A DNA stretch of 64,000 bases from an uncultured Gemmatimonadota bacterium. Lineage in GTDB: Bacteria; Gemmatimonadota; Gemmatimonadetes; Gemmatimonadales; Gemmatimonadaceae. The position numbers and the translations under genes were made by a program. The stretch covers positions 434,001-498,000 of the forward strand of contig CAIRYG010000011.1 of assembly GCA_903882745.1 (NCBI GenBank), in the 5' to 3' direction. Numbering within the stretch: position 1 is the first letter of the stretch; every line of letters begins with the position of its first letter. Shown one piece after another: positions 1-7,177 of this stretch. The notes below the pieces were generated by a model. That model saw only the letters and a list, made by a program, of their open reading frames with translations. It made no database searches and was not told the DNA's origin.

Positions 1-1390
1 GAACCGCGACCACCTGAACCGCGACCACCTGAACCGCGATCTCGCCGTCCGCGAGTCGTTCGCCCGAGACGCGAGCGGCCTCTGGCGCGTCAGCGACGCG
101 ATTGCTCGCCCCTCTAGCGCCGCCGAAGTAGCGACCTTGCTCGCACAGGCGAATGCCGATCGCACCGCCGTCACGCCCGCGGGATCTCAGACCAGCACCA
201 CCGGCGCGAGCATTTGCGACCACGGCATGATCCTGTCAACCCGCTCGCTGACTGCGATCACCGACCTGGACACCCACGCGCGCACGGTACGCGTCGGCCC
301 AGGCGTTCTGCTGGGGGACCTCCAGCGCGCAATCGCAGCCGAGGGACTCTTCTTTGCCCCCGACCCGACCAGCGACCAAGAATGCACCGTTGGCGGTGCT
401 ATCGCCTGCAACGCGAGCGGCCCCCGCACCCTACGCTACGGCCCCACGCGTGCGCATGTGCGAAGCGTCACCGTCGCGCTTGCGGGTGGTCGCATCGAAC
501 GGTTCCAGCGCTCCGAGGTGGAGAAGAATACGGTTGGGCTCTTTCCTGCGCAGGACCCCGTAGACTGGTTCATCGGGAGTGAAGGAATCCTCGGCGTGAT
601 CGTGGAGGCTGAACTCGCGCTCCTCCCGAGACCGCAGACCGAAATCGGCCTAGCGATTCCCTTCCCCGATGAATCGCGCGCGCTCGCGGCGATCATCGCT
701 GCTCGGGAGTCTCGTAGTCTTTCCCCACGCTGTCTCGAGTACTTTGACGCGGAATGCTTTGCGATTGCGCGCGACGGACAGGGCGACACACACTGGGCGC
801 CCGAGGCAGGCGCTATGGTGTACACCGAAGCAACAGCCGACGGCGACGCGCTGCCCCCGCTCGACGAATGGCTCGCACTCGCCGAAGAGTACGGCGCACA
901 CGCGCAGGACGTGCGCGTCTTTGACGGTGATGCCGCCATTCGTGAGGCGCGGCGCCTGAGACACGGGGTACCCGCGACGATGCACGAGCGCGTCGCCCCG
1001 TACCTCAAGGACGGTGGGCGCCGCGTGTCCACCGACTGGGCGGTACCCTGGCGGCTCGCGCCGCACGCGGTAAAGCTTGCGCGCAGCCACGCGTTCGAGG
1101 CCGGGGTCGAGCCCGGGGTTGTGTATGGCCATCTGGGCAACGGACATCCCCACCAGAACTTCATCGCACGGAACCCCGATGAAGTGAAGCAGTTCGAACA
1201 GGTGGTCGAGCGCACGCTTCGCGACGTTATTGCGATGGGCGGAACGGTCGCCGCCGAACACGGCATCGGCAAAGTGAAGTCGCGTTGGCTGCCACTGCAG
1301 ATGCACGCGTCCCAGGTCACGCTGATGCGTGCGCTCAAAGCCGATCTTGACCCGCACGGCATTATGGCACCCGGGAACATCCTCGCGTGA
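1..1390 (+). CDS. FAD-linked oxidase (GlcD/D-lactate dehydrogenase type), 5' partial
   Basis: Predicted flavoprotein oxidising a 2-hydroxyacid such as glycolate or D-lactate. The reading frame (codons from base 2) is open to the left edge, so the true start lies outside the window; a TTG at 137 would cut into the conserved N-terminus (ESFARDASGLWR). The N-terminal FAD-binding type 4 (PCMH) domain shows PDPTS followed by a Gly/Ala-rich VGGAIACNASG segment. The C-terminal FAD-oxidase domain shows GHLGNGHPHQNF and AAEHGIGK, typical of the GlcD/DLD family. The next gene, a class V aminotransferase, starts 22 bp downstream. If the substrate is glycolate, the pair could convert glycolate via glyoxylate to glycine, but this pairing is inference. 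The substrate cannot be read from the sequence. Confidence 0.85.
   Translation, partial: NRDHLNRDHLNRDLAVRESFARDASGLWRVSDAIARPSSAAEVATLLAQANADRTAVTPAGSQTSTTGASICDHGMILSTRSLTAITDLDTHARTVRVGPGVLLGDLQRAIAAEGLFFAPDPTSDQECTVGGAIACNASGPRTLRYGPTRAHVRSVTVALAGGRIERFQRSEVEKNTVGLFPAQDPVDWFIGSEGILGVIVEAELALLPRPQTEIGLAIPFPDESRALAAIIAARESRSLSPRCLEYFDAECFAIARDGQGDTHWAPEAGAMVYTEATADGDALPPLDEWLALAEEYGAHAQDVRVFDGDAAIREARRLRHGVPATMHERVAPYLKDGGRRVSTDWAVPWRLAPHAVKLARSHAFEAGVEPGVVYGHLGNGHPHQNFIARNPDEVKQFEQVVERTLRDVIAMGGTVAAEHGIGKVKSRWLPLQMHASQVTLMRALKADLDPHGIMAPGNILA
2..43 (+). repeat. 15-bp tandem repeat in 5' part of FAD oxidase gene
   Basis: A 15-bp unit (AACCGCGACCACCTG) occurs twice perfectly (2-16, 17-31) and a third diverged copy begins at 32. 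In the oxidase frame it encodes NRDHL twice and then NRD. The array may continue left of the window. It lies just before the conserved start of the FAD-binding domain, so it probably only lengthens the N-terminus. Confidence 0.7.
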
Positions 1391-1412
1391 GCACCGAGTA
1401 AACGAAGCGCGA

Positions 1413-2516
1413 ATGACCTCGTTCGGCACCTTCTTCCTCCCCGGCCCCACCGAAGTCCGCGCCGACGTACTGCAGTCGATGACGCAGCCTATGATCGCGC
1501 ATCGCGGCGCGGCGTTTGAATCGCTGTTCTCAGAGCTCCAGACCGGACTGCGCGAACTGTTCCGCACCACACGCCCGGTCTATGTGAGTTCGAGTTCGGC
1601 CACCGGTCTCATGGAGGGCGCGATCCGCAACGCGCCGGCGGGTCCGATTCTCTCGCTGGTCAACGGCGCGTTCGCCGAACGCTTTGCCGACATCGCGCGC
1701 AGCTGCGACCGCGAGGTCCGGGTGCTTCGCGTTGCCGACGGCGACATCGTCTCCGTCGCGGCCGTTGCGCAGGCGCTGGCCGAGCGGTGGTACGCCGCCG
1801 TCACGGTGGTGCACTCCGAGACATCCACCGGTGCGCTGAGCGATATCGCGGCCGTGGCGCGTGCGGCACATGCGCACGGCGCCATGATCCTCGTCGACAG
1901 CGTGACTGGGGTCGGTGGCGCGCCAGTGCTCACCGATGCCTGGGATCTCGATTTTATTTTCACGGGATCGCAGAAAGCGTTGGCGCTCCCTCCAGGGCTC
2001 GCATTCGCCGTCGCGAGCGAGCGGTACCTGTTGCAGGCCGATTCGCTCAGCAACCGCGGCCGCTATTTCGATGTGGTGGAGTTCGAGAAGGCGGCACGGA
2101 AGCATCAGACACCGAACACGCCAGCCGTGTCGCTCCTCTACGCAACCCAGGTGCAGCTGCGCGCGATGCTCGCCGAAGGGATCGACGCGCGATGGGCTCG
2201 CCACGAGGCGATGCGTGTTGCCACCGAGCGGTGGGCCATGGAGCGAACCGCCGAAGGGCTGCTCACCGGAATCGCCGCGGCGCCCGGCGTTCGTTCACCA
2301 ACCGTAACAGCGCTCCAACTGCCCGCGCGGCTCCGCGACTCGGATGTCGTGCCCGCACTCGCGCGGCGGGGATTCACGATCGGCACAGGCTACGGCGCGC
2401 TCGTGGGCTCCACGGTGCGCGTCGGGCACATGGGCGACCACACGGTGCGTGGGCTCGCGCAGTGCCTCGACGCACTTACCGACACTCTGAAGGACGCACT
2501 CCGAACCGTTAGCTGA
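1413..2516 (+). CDS. class V aminotransferase (alanine/serine-glyoxylate aminotransferase type)
   Basis: Predicted PLP-dependent aminotransferase of 367 aa, close to the usual size of alanine-glyoxylate and serine-glyoxylate aminotransferases. It opens with FLPGPTEV, the family hallmark, and has MIAHRG near residue 27. DSVTGVGG precedes the Schiff-base lysine, Lys188, in TGSQKAL. The ATG at 1413 is chosen because family homology begins immediately; upstream in-frame starts would overlap the preceding oxidase. It lies 22 bp after the FAD oxidase and is probably co-transcribed with it, consistent with processing a 2-oxoacid or glyoxylate. A phosphoserine-type activity is possible. Its last 8 bp overlap the convergent SRPBCC gene. 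Confidence 0.85.
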   Translation: MTSFGTFFLPGPTEVRADVLQSMTQPMIAHRGAAFESLFSELQTGLRELFRTTRPVYVSSSSATGLMEGAIRNAPAGPILSLVNGAFAERFADIARSCDREVRVLRVADGDIVSVAAVAQALAERWYAAVTVVHSETSTGALSDIAAVARAAHAHGAMILVDSVTGVGGAPVLTDAWDLDFIFTGSQKALALPPGLAFAVASERYLLQADSLSNRGRYFDVVEFEKAARKHQTPNTPAVSLLYATQVQLRAMLAEGIDARWARHEAMRVATERWAMERTAEGLLTGIAAAPGVRSPTVTALQLPARLRDSDVVPALARRGFTIGTGYGALVGSTVRVGHMGDHTVRGLAQCLDALTDTLKDALRTVS

Positions 2517-3003
2517 TCACGACGGCGCTGTACGACGCCTCGCCAGCACGCGCACCAAGTAATAGGCGCGCCACTTCTTGGTTTCGGTAGGTGAAGATCC
2601 GCGTGAGCTGACGGCGCACAATCGGATGGGCCAAGTTCCCGAGCACGCCAAAGGGCAGCGCGTAGCGGACTTCGTCATCCATGCGCACGCCGCCCGGCAC
2701 CGAGTGGAACGTGTGCCGATGCACCCATTCCGCATACGGCCCCTTGAGCTGGACGTCGGTGAACTCCTGATTCGGCTGCCAGCTCTTGATGAGCGTGCGC
2801 CAGGTCATGGGAAGCCCGTGCAACCCAATCTTGTACTCGATGAGTGCCCCCTGCTGCATCGCGATCGGCTGCGGGGTGAGAATCGTAAACGACAGCTCGG
2901 GCGGCGTGATCCGGCCAAGATTGGCCGCATCCGCAAAGAAGGGGAATACCGCGTCGCGCTCTAACGGCAAGGTGAGCGACGTCGTCAGCAGGTGAACAGT
3001 CAT
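2509..3003 (-). CDS. SRPBCC-family protein (cyclase/dehydrase-like)
   Basis: A 164-aa single-domain protein resembling the START/polyketide-cyclase (SRPBCC) fold, a lipid- or hydrophobic-ligand-binding cup. The N-terminal half contains FPFFADAANLGRITPPEL, which is typical of the small CDP-type SRPBCC proteins. The middle has the WRTLI strand and the C-terminal helix is rich in Arg and Leu. There is no signal peptide, so it is cytoplasmic. It is convergent with the aminotransferase and overlaps its 3' end by 8 bp. Upstream on the same strand is the FAS1 gene, separated by a strong hairpin, so it may have its own promoter or depend on readthrough. The ligand is unknown. Confidence 0.75.
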   Translation of the reverse strand: MTVHLLTTSLTLPLERDAVFPFFADAANLGRITPPELSFTILTPQPIAMQQGALIEYKIGLHGLPMTWRTLIKSWQPNQEFTDVQLKGPYAEWVHRHTFHSVPGGVRMDDEVRYALPFGVLGNLAHPIVRRQLTRIFTYRNQEVARLLLGARAGEASYSAVVIS

Positions 3004-3026
3004 CGGTTCGAGAATGGTGGGAGAAA

Positions 3027-3067
3027 CGAGTGACGCGACCGGAGCGAAGCCCCGGTCGCGCCACTCG
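3027..3067 (-). terminator. long hairpin after the fasciclin gene
   Basis: A 16-bp inverted repeat (3027-3042 with 3052-3067, one A/C mismatch) with a 9-nt loop lies 16 bp beyond the stop codon of the fasciclin gene. On the minus strand it is followed within a few bases by TTTCTCCC, a weak T-tract. Probable transcription terminator separating the FAS1 gene from the downstream SRPBCC gene. Confidence 0.6.
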
Positions 3068-3082
3068 GTACACAGCTGCTGC

Positions 3083-3589
3083 TTACTTGCCCTTCGGGGG
3101 CATGATCACCGCGTCGATCACGTGGATGACGCCGTTCGAGGCGATGATGTCGGTCTTCACGACATTCGCGCCATCAACCATCACCTTGCCACCGTTGACC
3201 GTGATCTTGGCCGAGGCCCCGTTCACCGTCTTGGCTTCCTTGATCTTGACGACGTCAGCGGCCAGCACCTTGCCAGCGACGACATGGTAGGTCAGCACGG
3301 CGGCCAGCGCCTTCTTGTCCTTGAGCAGCGCGTCGAGCTGCGCCTTCGGGATCTTCGCGAACGCTTCGTCGGTCGGCGCGAACACCGTGAACGGACCCTT
3401 GCCCTTCAGCGTCTCGACCAGGCCGGCGGCCTGGAGGGCCGTGGCGAGCGTCTTGAACGAGCCCGCGGCAACCGCGGTCTCAACGATATCCTTGGTCGGC
3501 GCGGCGGCGGCGGCGGGAGCCTGGGCGGCGAGCGGCGAGGCAACAACGGCTGCAAAAACGGAAGCAGTGAACAGCGACTTGAACGACAT
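3083..3589 (-). CDS. secreted fasciclin (FAS1) domain protein
   Basis: A 168-aa exported protein made almost entirely of one FAS1 domain, an adhesion-type fold. A signal peptide ([20 protein letters not shown], cleavage near AQA) is followed by an Ala/Pro linker. The two conserved FAS1 motifs are present: H1 as [10 protein letters not shown] and H2 as [14 protein letters not shown], with the central YHVV. The ATG at 3589 is chosen because AGGAG sits 7 nt upstream. The gene is divergent from a MerR/B12 regulator across 156 bp carrying several TTGACA/TGTCAA elements, and a good -35/-10 pair reads towards this gene. Light or B12-dependent control is an inference from that context. Confidence 0.9.
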   Translation of the reverse strand: MSFKSLFTASVFAAVVASPLAAQAPAAAAAPTKDIVETAVAAGSFKTLATALQAAGLVETLKGKGPFTVFAPTDEAFAKIPKAQLDALLKDKKALAAVLTYHVVAGKVLAADVVKIKEAKTVNGASAKITVNGGKVMVDGANVVKTDIIASNGVIHVIDAVIMPPKGK

Positions 3590-3636
3590 CGTGAAACTCC
3601 TGTGAGGCGATTGGTTTTCGTACGTTGTCCAGCTCA

Positions 3637-3722
3637 TGTCAAGGATATTACGCACATGTCGACCCTTTGTCAAGCATTTACCGGGGCATAACTTTGACAG
3701 AACATTGACATACGGGATACTA
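3637..3722. promoter_or_regulatory. divergent promoter/operator with four TTGACA half-sites
   Basis: TGTCAA occurs at 3637-3642 and 3668-3673, and TTGACA at 3694-3699 and 3705-3710. On the minus strand TTGACA (3673-3668), a 17-nt spacer and TAATAT (3650-3645) form a promoter for the fasciclin gene. On the plus strand TTGACA (3694-3699), a 16-nt spacer and GATACT (3716-3721) could serve the MerR/B12 gene. ATGTCAA at 3636-3642 and TTGACAT at 3705-3711 form a 7-bp inverted repeat. The extra half-sites may be operators for the adjacent MerR-type regulator. Confidence 0.55.
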
Positions 3723-3745
3723 GGCCGTAGCTTCTCATCAATCCA

Positions 3746-4687
3746 ATGTCTACCCCACCGACGCTCCACTTTCCGGTCCGCCTGGTCGTCCAACGCACCG
3801 GGCTCTCGGCCGACGTACTCCGCGCGTGGGAGCGCCGGTACGGCGCCGTCGTGCCGCATCGGACCCCCGGCGGACAGCGCGTCTATAGCACCGCCGACAT
3901 CGCACGCCTGACCACCCTCGCGCAGCTGGTCGACCGCGGGCACTCCATCGGACAAATCGCCCGCGCCTCTGATGAAGAGCTGCAGCGGATCGCGGAGCGC
4001 GACACACGCATCACGGCCCCGCTCCCGAGCGCGCCATCCGTCGCCACCGCCTCCGGTGACTCCCTCATCGCCGCTGCCCTCGACGCGACGGACCGCATGG
4101 ACGCCGATGAACTCGAGCGCCTCCTGCGCGGCGCGGCGCTCCGTATGGGCGGCGACGACATGATCGAACAGGTCCTCGCTCCGCTCCTCTTCACCATCGG
4201 CTCCCTCTGGCATCAAGGGGCACTGCGCCCAGCGCAGGAGCACATCGCCACCGCCGTTATCCGCAGCACCCTCGGCTGGATGATGGAGCTCGCGACCCCC
4301 TCTGCGAACGCGCCGCGCATCGTCGTCGGCACGCCCGCTGGTCAAATGCACGAAATGGGTGCGATGATCGCGTCCGCCGTCATCGCCTCACAGGGCGCTC
4401 GCGTGCTCTACCTCGGCGCCGATCTCCCGGCAGCTGACATCGCGGCCGCCGCGATTCACTCGGGAGCCGTCGCCGTTGCACTCAGCGTCATCTTCCCACG
4501 CGATGATGCACGACTCCCGCTCGAAATCGCAGAGCTCCGCGCCGCGCTACCGCCGCACGTGCAGATAATTGCCGGGGGCGCCGCCGCCTCGGCCTATGCC
4601 GATGCGTGGCGCCCCGCGAACGCGATCATGACCGCGTCGTTGGAAGACCTGCGCGACTACATCCGCGGCTTGCCGTCCATCTCCTGA
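3746..4687 (+). CDS. MerR-family regulator with cobalamin-binding domain (CarH/LitR-like)
   Basis: A 313-aa cytoplasmic regulator. Residues about 8-75 form a MerR winged helix ([20 protein letters not shown], then TPGGQRVY). Residues about 105-190 are a four-helix-bundle B12 cap carrying W-x9-EH (Trp155, Glu165, His166), the signature of CarH photoreceptors that senses the adenosyl group. The C-terminal Rossmann part has GQMHEMG with His202 as candidate cobalt ligand; the residue two before it is Gln rather than the usual acidic one. CarH/LitR proteins repress in the dark with adenosylcobalamin and release DNA in light. Here the likely targets are itself and the divergent fasciclin gene. Its 3' end overlaps the convergent dipeptidase by 31 bp. 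Confidence 0.85.
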   Translation: MSTPPTLHFPVRLVVQRTGLSADVLRAWERRYGAVVPHRTPGGQRVYSTADIARLTTLAQLVDRGHSIGQIARASDEELQRIAERDTRITAPLPSAPSVATASGDSLIAAALDATDRMDADELERLLRGAALRMGGDDMIEQVLAPLLFTIGSLWHQGALRPAQEHIATAVIRSTLGWMMELATPSANAPRIVVGTPAGQMHEMGAMIASAVIASQGARVLYLGADLPAADIAAAAIHSGAVAVALSVIFPRDDARLPLEIAELRAALPPHVQIIAGGAAASAYADAWRPANAIMTASLEDLRDYIRGLPSIS

Positions 4688-5934
4688 ATCGTCTTGGTGC
4701 TCGGCGGGCGCTCCTTCTGTAAACGCTTCGCCACCTGCTCTGCCTTCGTCAGCGCACGCAACACGTTCTCGCCGGCCAGCTTCTTCAGTTCGGCATCGCT
4801 CCACCCGCGACGAATCAGCTCGGCAAAGAGCATCGGATAGTCCGCCTGCGACTGCAGGCCGTCCGGCAGTTCGTCGTCGACCCCATCAAAGTCGGAACCG
4901 ATCCCGATGTTGTCCGCACTCGCGGTCTTCTTGATGTAGTCCAGATGGTTCGCGACATCGGCAATGGAGGCATGCGGCGCCGGATGCGCGGCATCCCACC
5001 CCTTGAGTTCCTTGGCAATCGCGACGGTGTCCTTCCCGAGTCGCTTCGCAAGATCGGCACTCAGCTGCCCCCGCTCGAGCGAGTGCGCCCGCACCTTCGG
5101 AGAGTCAAAGCCGGGCACGAAGGTGACCATCACCACGCCACCGTTCTTGGGGAGTCGCTTGAGGATTGAGTCCGGCACATTGCGCGGATGATCGACCAGC
5201 GCCTTGGCTGAGGAGTGCGAAAAGATCACGGGCGAGGCCGCCACATCGAGCGCATTGCTCATCACGCCCGGTGACACGTGCGACAAATCCACGAGCATGC
5301 CCAGGCGATTCATCTCGCGCACCACTTCCTTCCCGAAATTCGTGAGCCCGCCGTGCGTGGGCTTATCGAGTGCGGCGTCGGCCCAGTCGAGCGTGACGTT
5401 GTGGGTGAGCGTCATGTAGCGCGCGCCCATGTCATAGTAGGTGCGGAGGGCGCCGAGTGAGTTTTCGATGGCATGCCCACCTTCCATGCCGAGCATGGAA
5501 CCCACCTTGCCGGCCTTGAAGGCGGCGCGCATGTCGGCTGCCGTGGAGGCCGCAACGAGTCGCTCAGGATACTTCTGAATGATGCGGCGCGCGATGTCGA
5601 TTTGCTCGAGTTGAATGCGCGCATACCCTGAGTCCTTCACTTCACCGGGTACATAGACGCTCCAGAACTGCCCGCCGAGCTGTCCGGCTTTCATTCGAGC
5701 CAAGTCGGTCTGGTGCGGCGTGGTTTTGCGGAGGTCGTAGGCGTCCACGTCGAGGGGAGCGGTCTTGCTCTCGCGGATCGCCCACGGGAGATCATTATGT
5801 CCGTCCACCAGCGGCGTGGTGGCGAGCAGGGCCTTGGCGTGCGCGAGCGCATCTGCCGAGGGCTTGGCGGCGGGAGCCTGCGCCTGAAGCGAGGCTGCGC
5901 ACGCAAGGAACAGCACTGAGCGTGAAAGGGTCAT
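4657..5934 (-). CDS. exported membrane dipeptidase (peptidase M19)
   Basis: A 425-aa zinc dipeptidase of the renal dipeptidase family, which hydrolyses dipeptides including D-residue substrates. The first zinc ligands are His46 and Asp48 in VDGHNDLPW. The bridging Glu is in LGMEGGHA. The remaining ligands are in LSHVSPG and FSHSSAK, and IGSDFDGVDD is the conserved C-terminal loop. The N-terminus is a signal peptide; Cys12 follows Leu-Ala, so a lipoprotein is possible, but cleavage after LQAQA is equally plausible. The ATG at 5934 is chosen because the signal peptide starts there; upstream in-frame codons overlap the divergent gene. The last 31 bp overlap the convergent MerR/B12 gene. Confidence 0.9.
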   Translation of the reverse strand: MTLSRSVLFLACAASLQAQAPAAKPSADALAHAKALLATTPLVDGHNDLPWAIRESKTAPLDVDAYDLRKTTPHQTDLARMKAGQLGGQFWSVYVPGEVKDSGYARIQLEQIDIARRIIQKYPERLVAASTAADMRAAFKAGKVGSMLGMEGGHAIENSLGALRTYYDMGARYMTLTHNVTLDWADAALDKPTHGGLTNFGKEVVREMNRLGMLVDLSHVSPGVMSNALDVAASPVIFSHSSAKALVDHPRNVPDSILKRLPKNGGVVMVTFVPGFDSPKVRAHSLERGQLSADLAKRLGKDTVAIAKELKGWDAAHPAPHASIADVANHLDYIKKTASADNIGIGSDFDGVDDELPDGLQSQADYPMLFAELIRRGWSDAELKKLAGENVLRALTKAEQVAKRLQKERPPSTKTIQEMDGKPRM

Positions 5935-5974
5935 ATTTACAGTATAGCGTTTTCCGGTCCAACTTGGAGGGGCG

Positions 5975-7081
5975 ATGCCGACTACCCGAACACTGTCCTC
6001 GCTCGCGCGCCGCGCGCGCCGCGCGCGCCGCGCGGGCTCCACGCTGGTTATCTCGCTGGTGATCTCGCTGGTGCTCACGGCGGGCGGTGCAACTGCGGAC
6101 GCGTTTGCCCAAGCCCCCAGTGCCCCAAATCTCGTGGGAAAAGTCACCGCCCCTGGTGGCCAGCCGCTCGAGAACGTGGAAGTGCGACTTCAAGGGACGA
6201 ACGCTACGACCCGGAGCAATGCCCAAGGGATGTTCGCGTTCGTCGGGGTGCCAGACGGCCCCGCACAGCTCCTGTTCCGCCGCGTGGGCTACATGCCAAC
6301 TGTGGTCGGCGTACCGATCCCGCAGGGGAAAGAGCTGCTCGACATCGCGCTCGCGCCGACGACGTCGCTCCTCGACACCGTGTCCGTGACGGCTGAGATA
6401 CAAGTGCTCGCGGGGGTGGTGGTGGACGAGAGCGGCGCGCGTCTGCCGGGGACGAACGTCGACCTCGTGGGAACGAAACGGGCGAGCACCACAACCAACG
6501 AGGACGGCTGGTTCACCTTCACCGCGCCGCACAGCGGCCCGGTGATGATTCGGGCGCGTCGCCAAGGCTATGGCGTCGGCACCTTCAGCGTGAATCTCGA
6601 CGGATGGCGCGGCGTGGTCCTCCGACTCGAGCGTCTCGACGCGACGCTCACCCAAACCAAGATGCTCGACAAGAGCGGGTTTGGCGTGGGCGCTGAGGTC
6701 GTGTGGGACGAGTCGAGCCGACGTATGACCCAGCGCTCCGCCCGCTCGGCGATCGTGCCCAGAGAGGAGCTCGCGGCGCGCAGTGGCATGACCCTGGGCC
6801 AAGCCCTCCGGTCGACGTCCAGCGGACGGCTGTCGGCGATGCAGCTCGACCTTTCGTCGAATCGTGCCTGCGTGCTCGAGGACGGTCGCCGTATGGTCGG
6901 GTTTGCGACCCTGGACCTGTATCGCGCGGACGACGTGGAGTTTGTTGAGCTGTATCCGCCGGGCACCGAGCCGTCGGGAACCGTCGCCCGCTATCTCAGG
7001 GGCGCGGGGTGCCCGTCTTCCACGTCGATCGGCGGTCGGTCCGCTCCGCCATTTTATGCCGTGATTTGGATGCGTAAATAG
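5975..7081 (+). CDS. secreted protein with two carboxypeptidase-regulatory-like domains and a Plug-like tail
   Basis: A 368-aa exported protein. After a long Arg-rich signal peptide, two CNA-B/carboxypeptidase-regulatory-like beta-sandwich domains follow (about 52-125, starting LVGKVTAPGGQPLENV, and about 136-220, starting LAGVVVDESGARLPGTNV). The remainder resembles the Plug segment of TonB-dependent receptors: GMTLGQALRS, CVLEDGRRM, DDVEFVELYPPG and RGAGCP. There is no beta-barrel, so it is not a complete receptor. The signal peptide contains two short tandem repeats (RRA units and LVIS units). It is divergent from the dipeptidase with 40 bp between starts, so promoters must overlap. A similar protein is at 41878-43284. 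The role is unknown; periplasmic or surface binding is inferred. Confidence 0.75.
   Translation: MPTTRTLSSLARRARRARRAGSTLVISLVISLVLTAGGATADAFAQAPSAPNLVGKVTAPGGQPLENVEVRLQGTNATTRSNAQGMFAFVGVPDGPAQLLFRRVGYMPTVVGVPIPQGKELLDIALAPTTSLLDTVSVTAEIQVLAGVVVDESGARLPGTNVDLVGTKRASTTTNEDGWFTFTAPHSGPVMIRARRQGYGVGTFSVNLDGWRGVVLRLERLDATLTQTKMLDKSGFGVGAEVVWDESSRRMTQRSARSAIVPREELAARSGMTLGQALRSTSSGRLSAMQLDLSSNRACVLEDGRRMVGFATLDLYRADDVEFVELYPPGTEPSGTVARYLRGAGCPSSTSIGGRSAPPFYAVIWMRK
6005..6079 (+). repeat. short tandem repeats encoding the signal peptide
   Basis: Two adjacent in-frame arrays. The first is three copies of a 9-bp GCG-CGC-CGC unit (6005-6031) encoding ARR in the basic n-region. The second is three diverged copies of a 12-bp CTGGTNATCTCG unit (6044-6079) encoding LVIS in the hydrophobic core. 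They lengthen the n- and h-regions without breaking the frame, as expected from slipped-strand duplication. Confidence 0.7.
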
Positions 7082-7122
7082 TTGGCGGAATGCGTAGGAC
7101 ACAAGCGAAGGGTACATATGCA

Positions 7123-7157
7123 ACGCGGGGCCGAGCGATGATCGCTCGGCCCCGCGT
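7123..7157. terminator. perfect 16-bp hairpin between convergent genes
   Basis: A perfect inverted repeat (7123-7138 with 7142-7157) with a 3-nt TGA loop lies between the ends of the convergent Plug-like protein and OmpA genes. On the plus strand it is followed by CGTTTG, with no real T-tract; the minus strand has none. Placement and stem strength suggest a bidirectional terminator. Confidence 0.65.
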
Positions 7158-7177
7158 CGTTTGTAGCAGGTCACATG

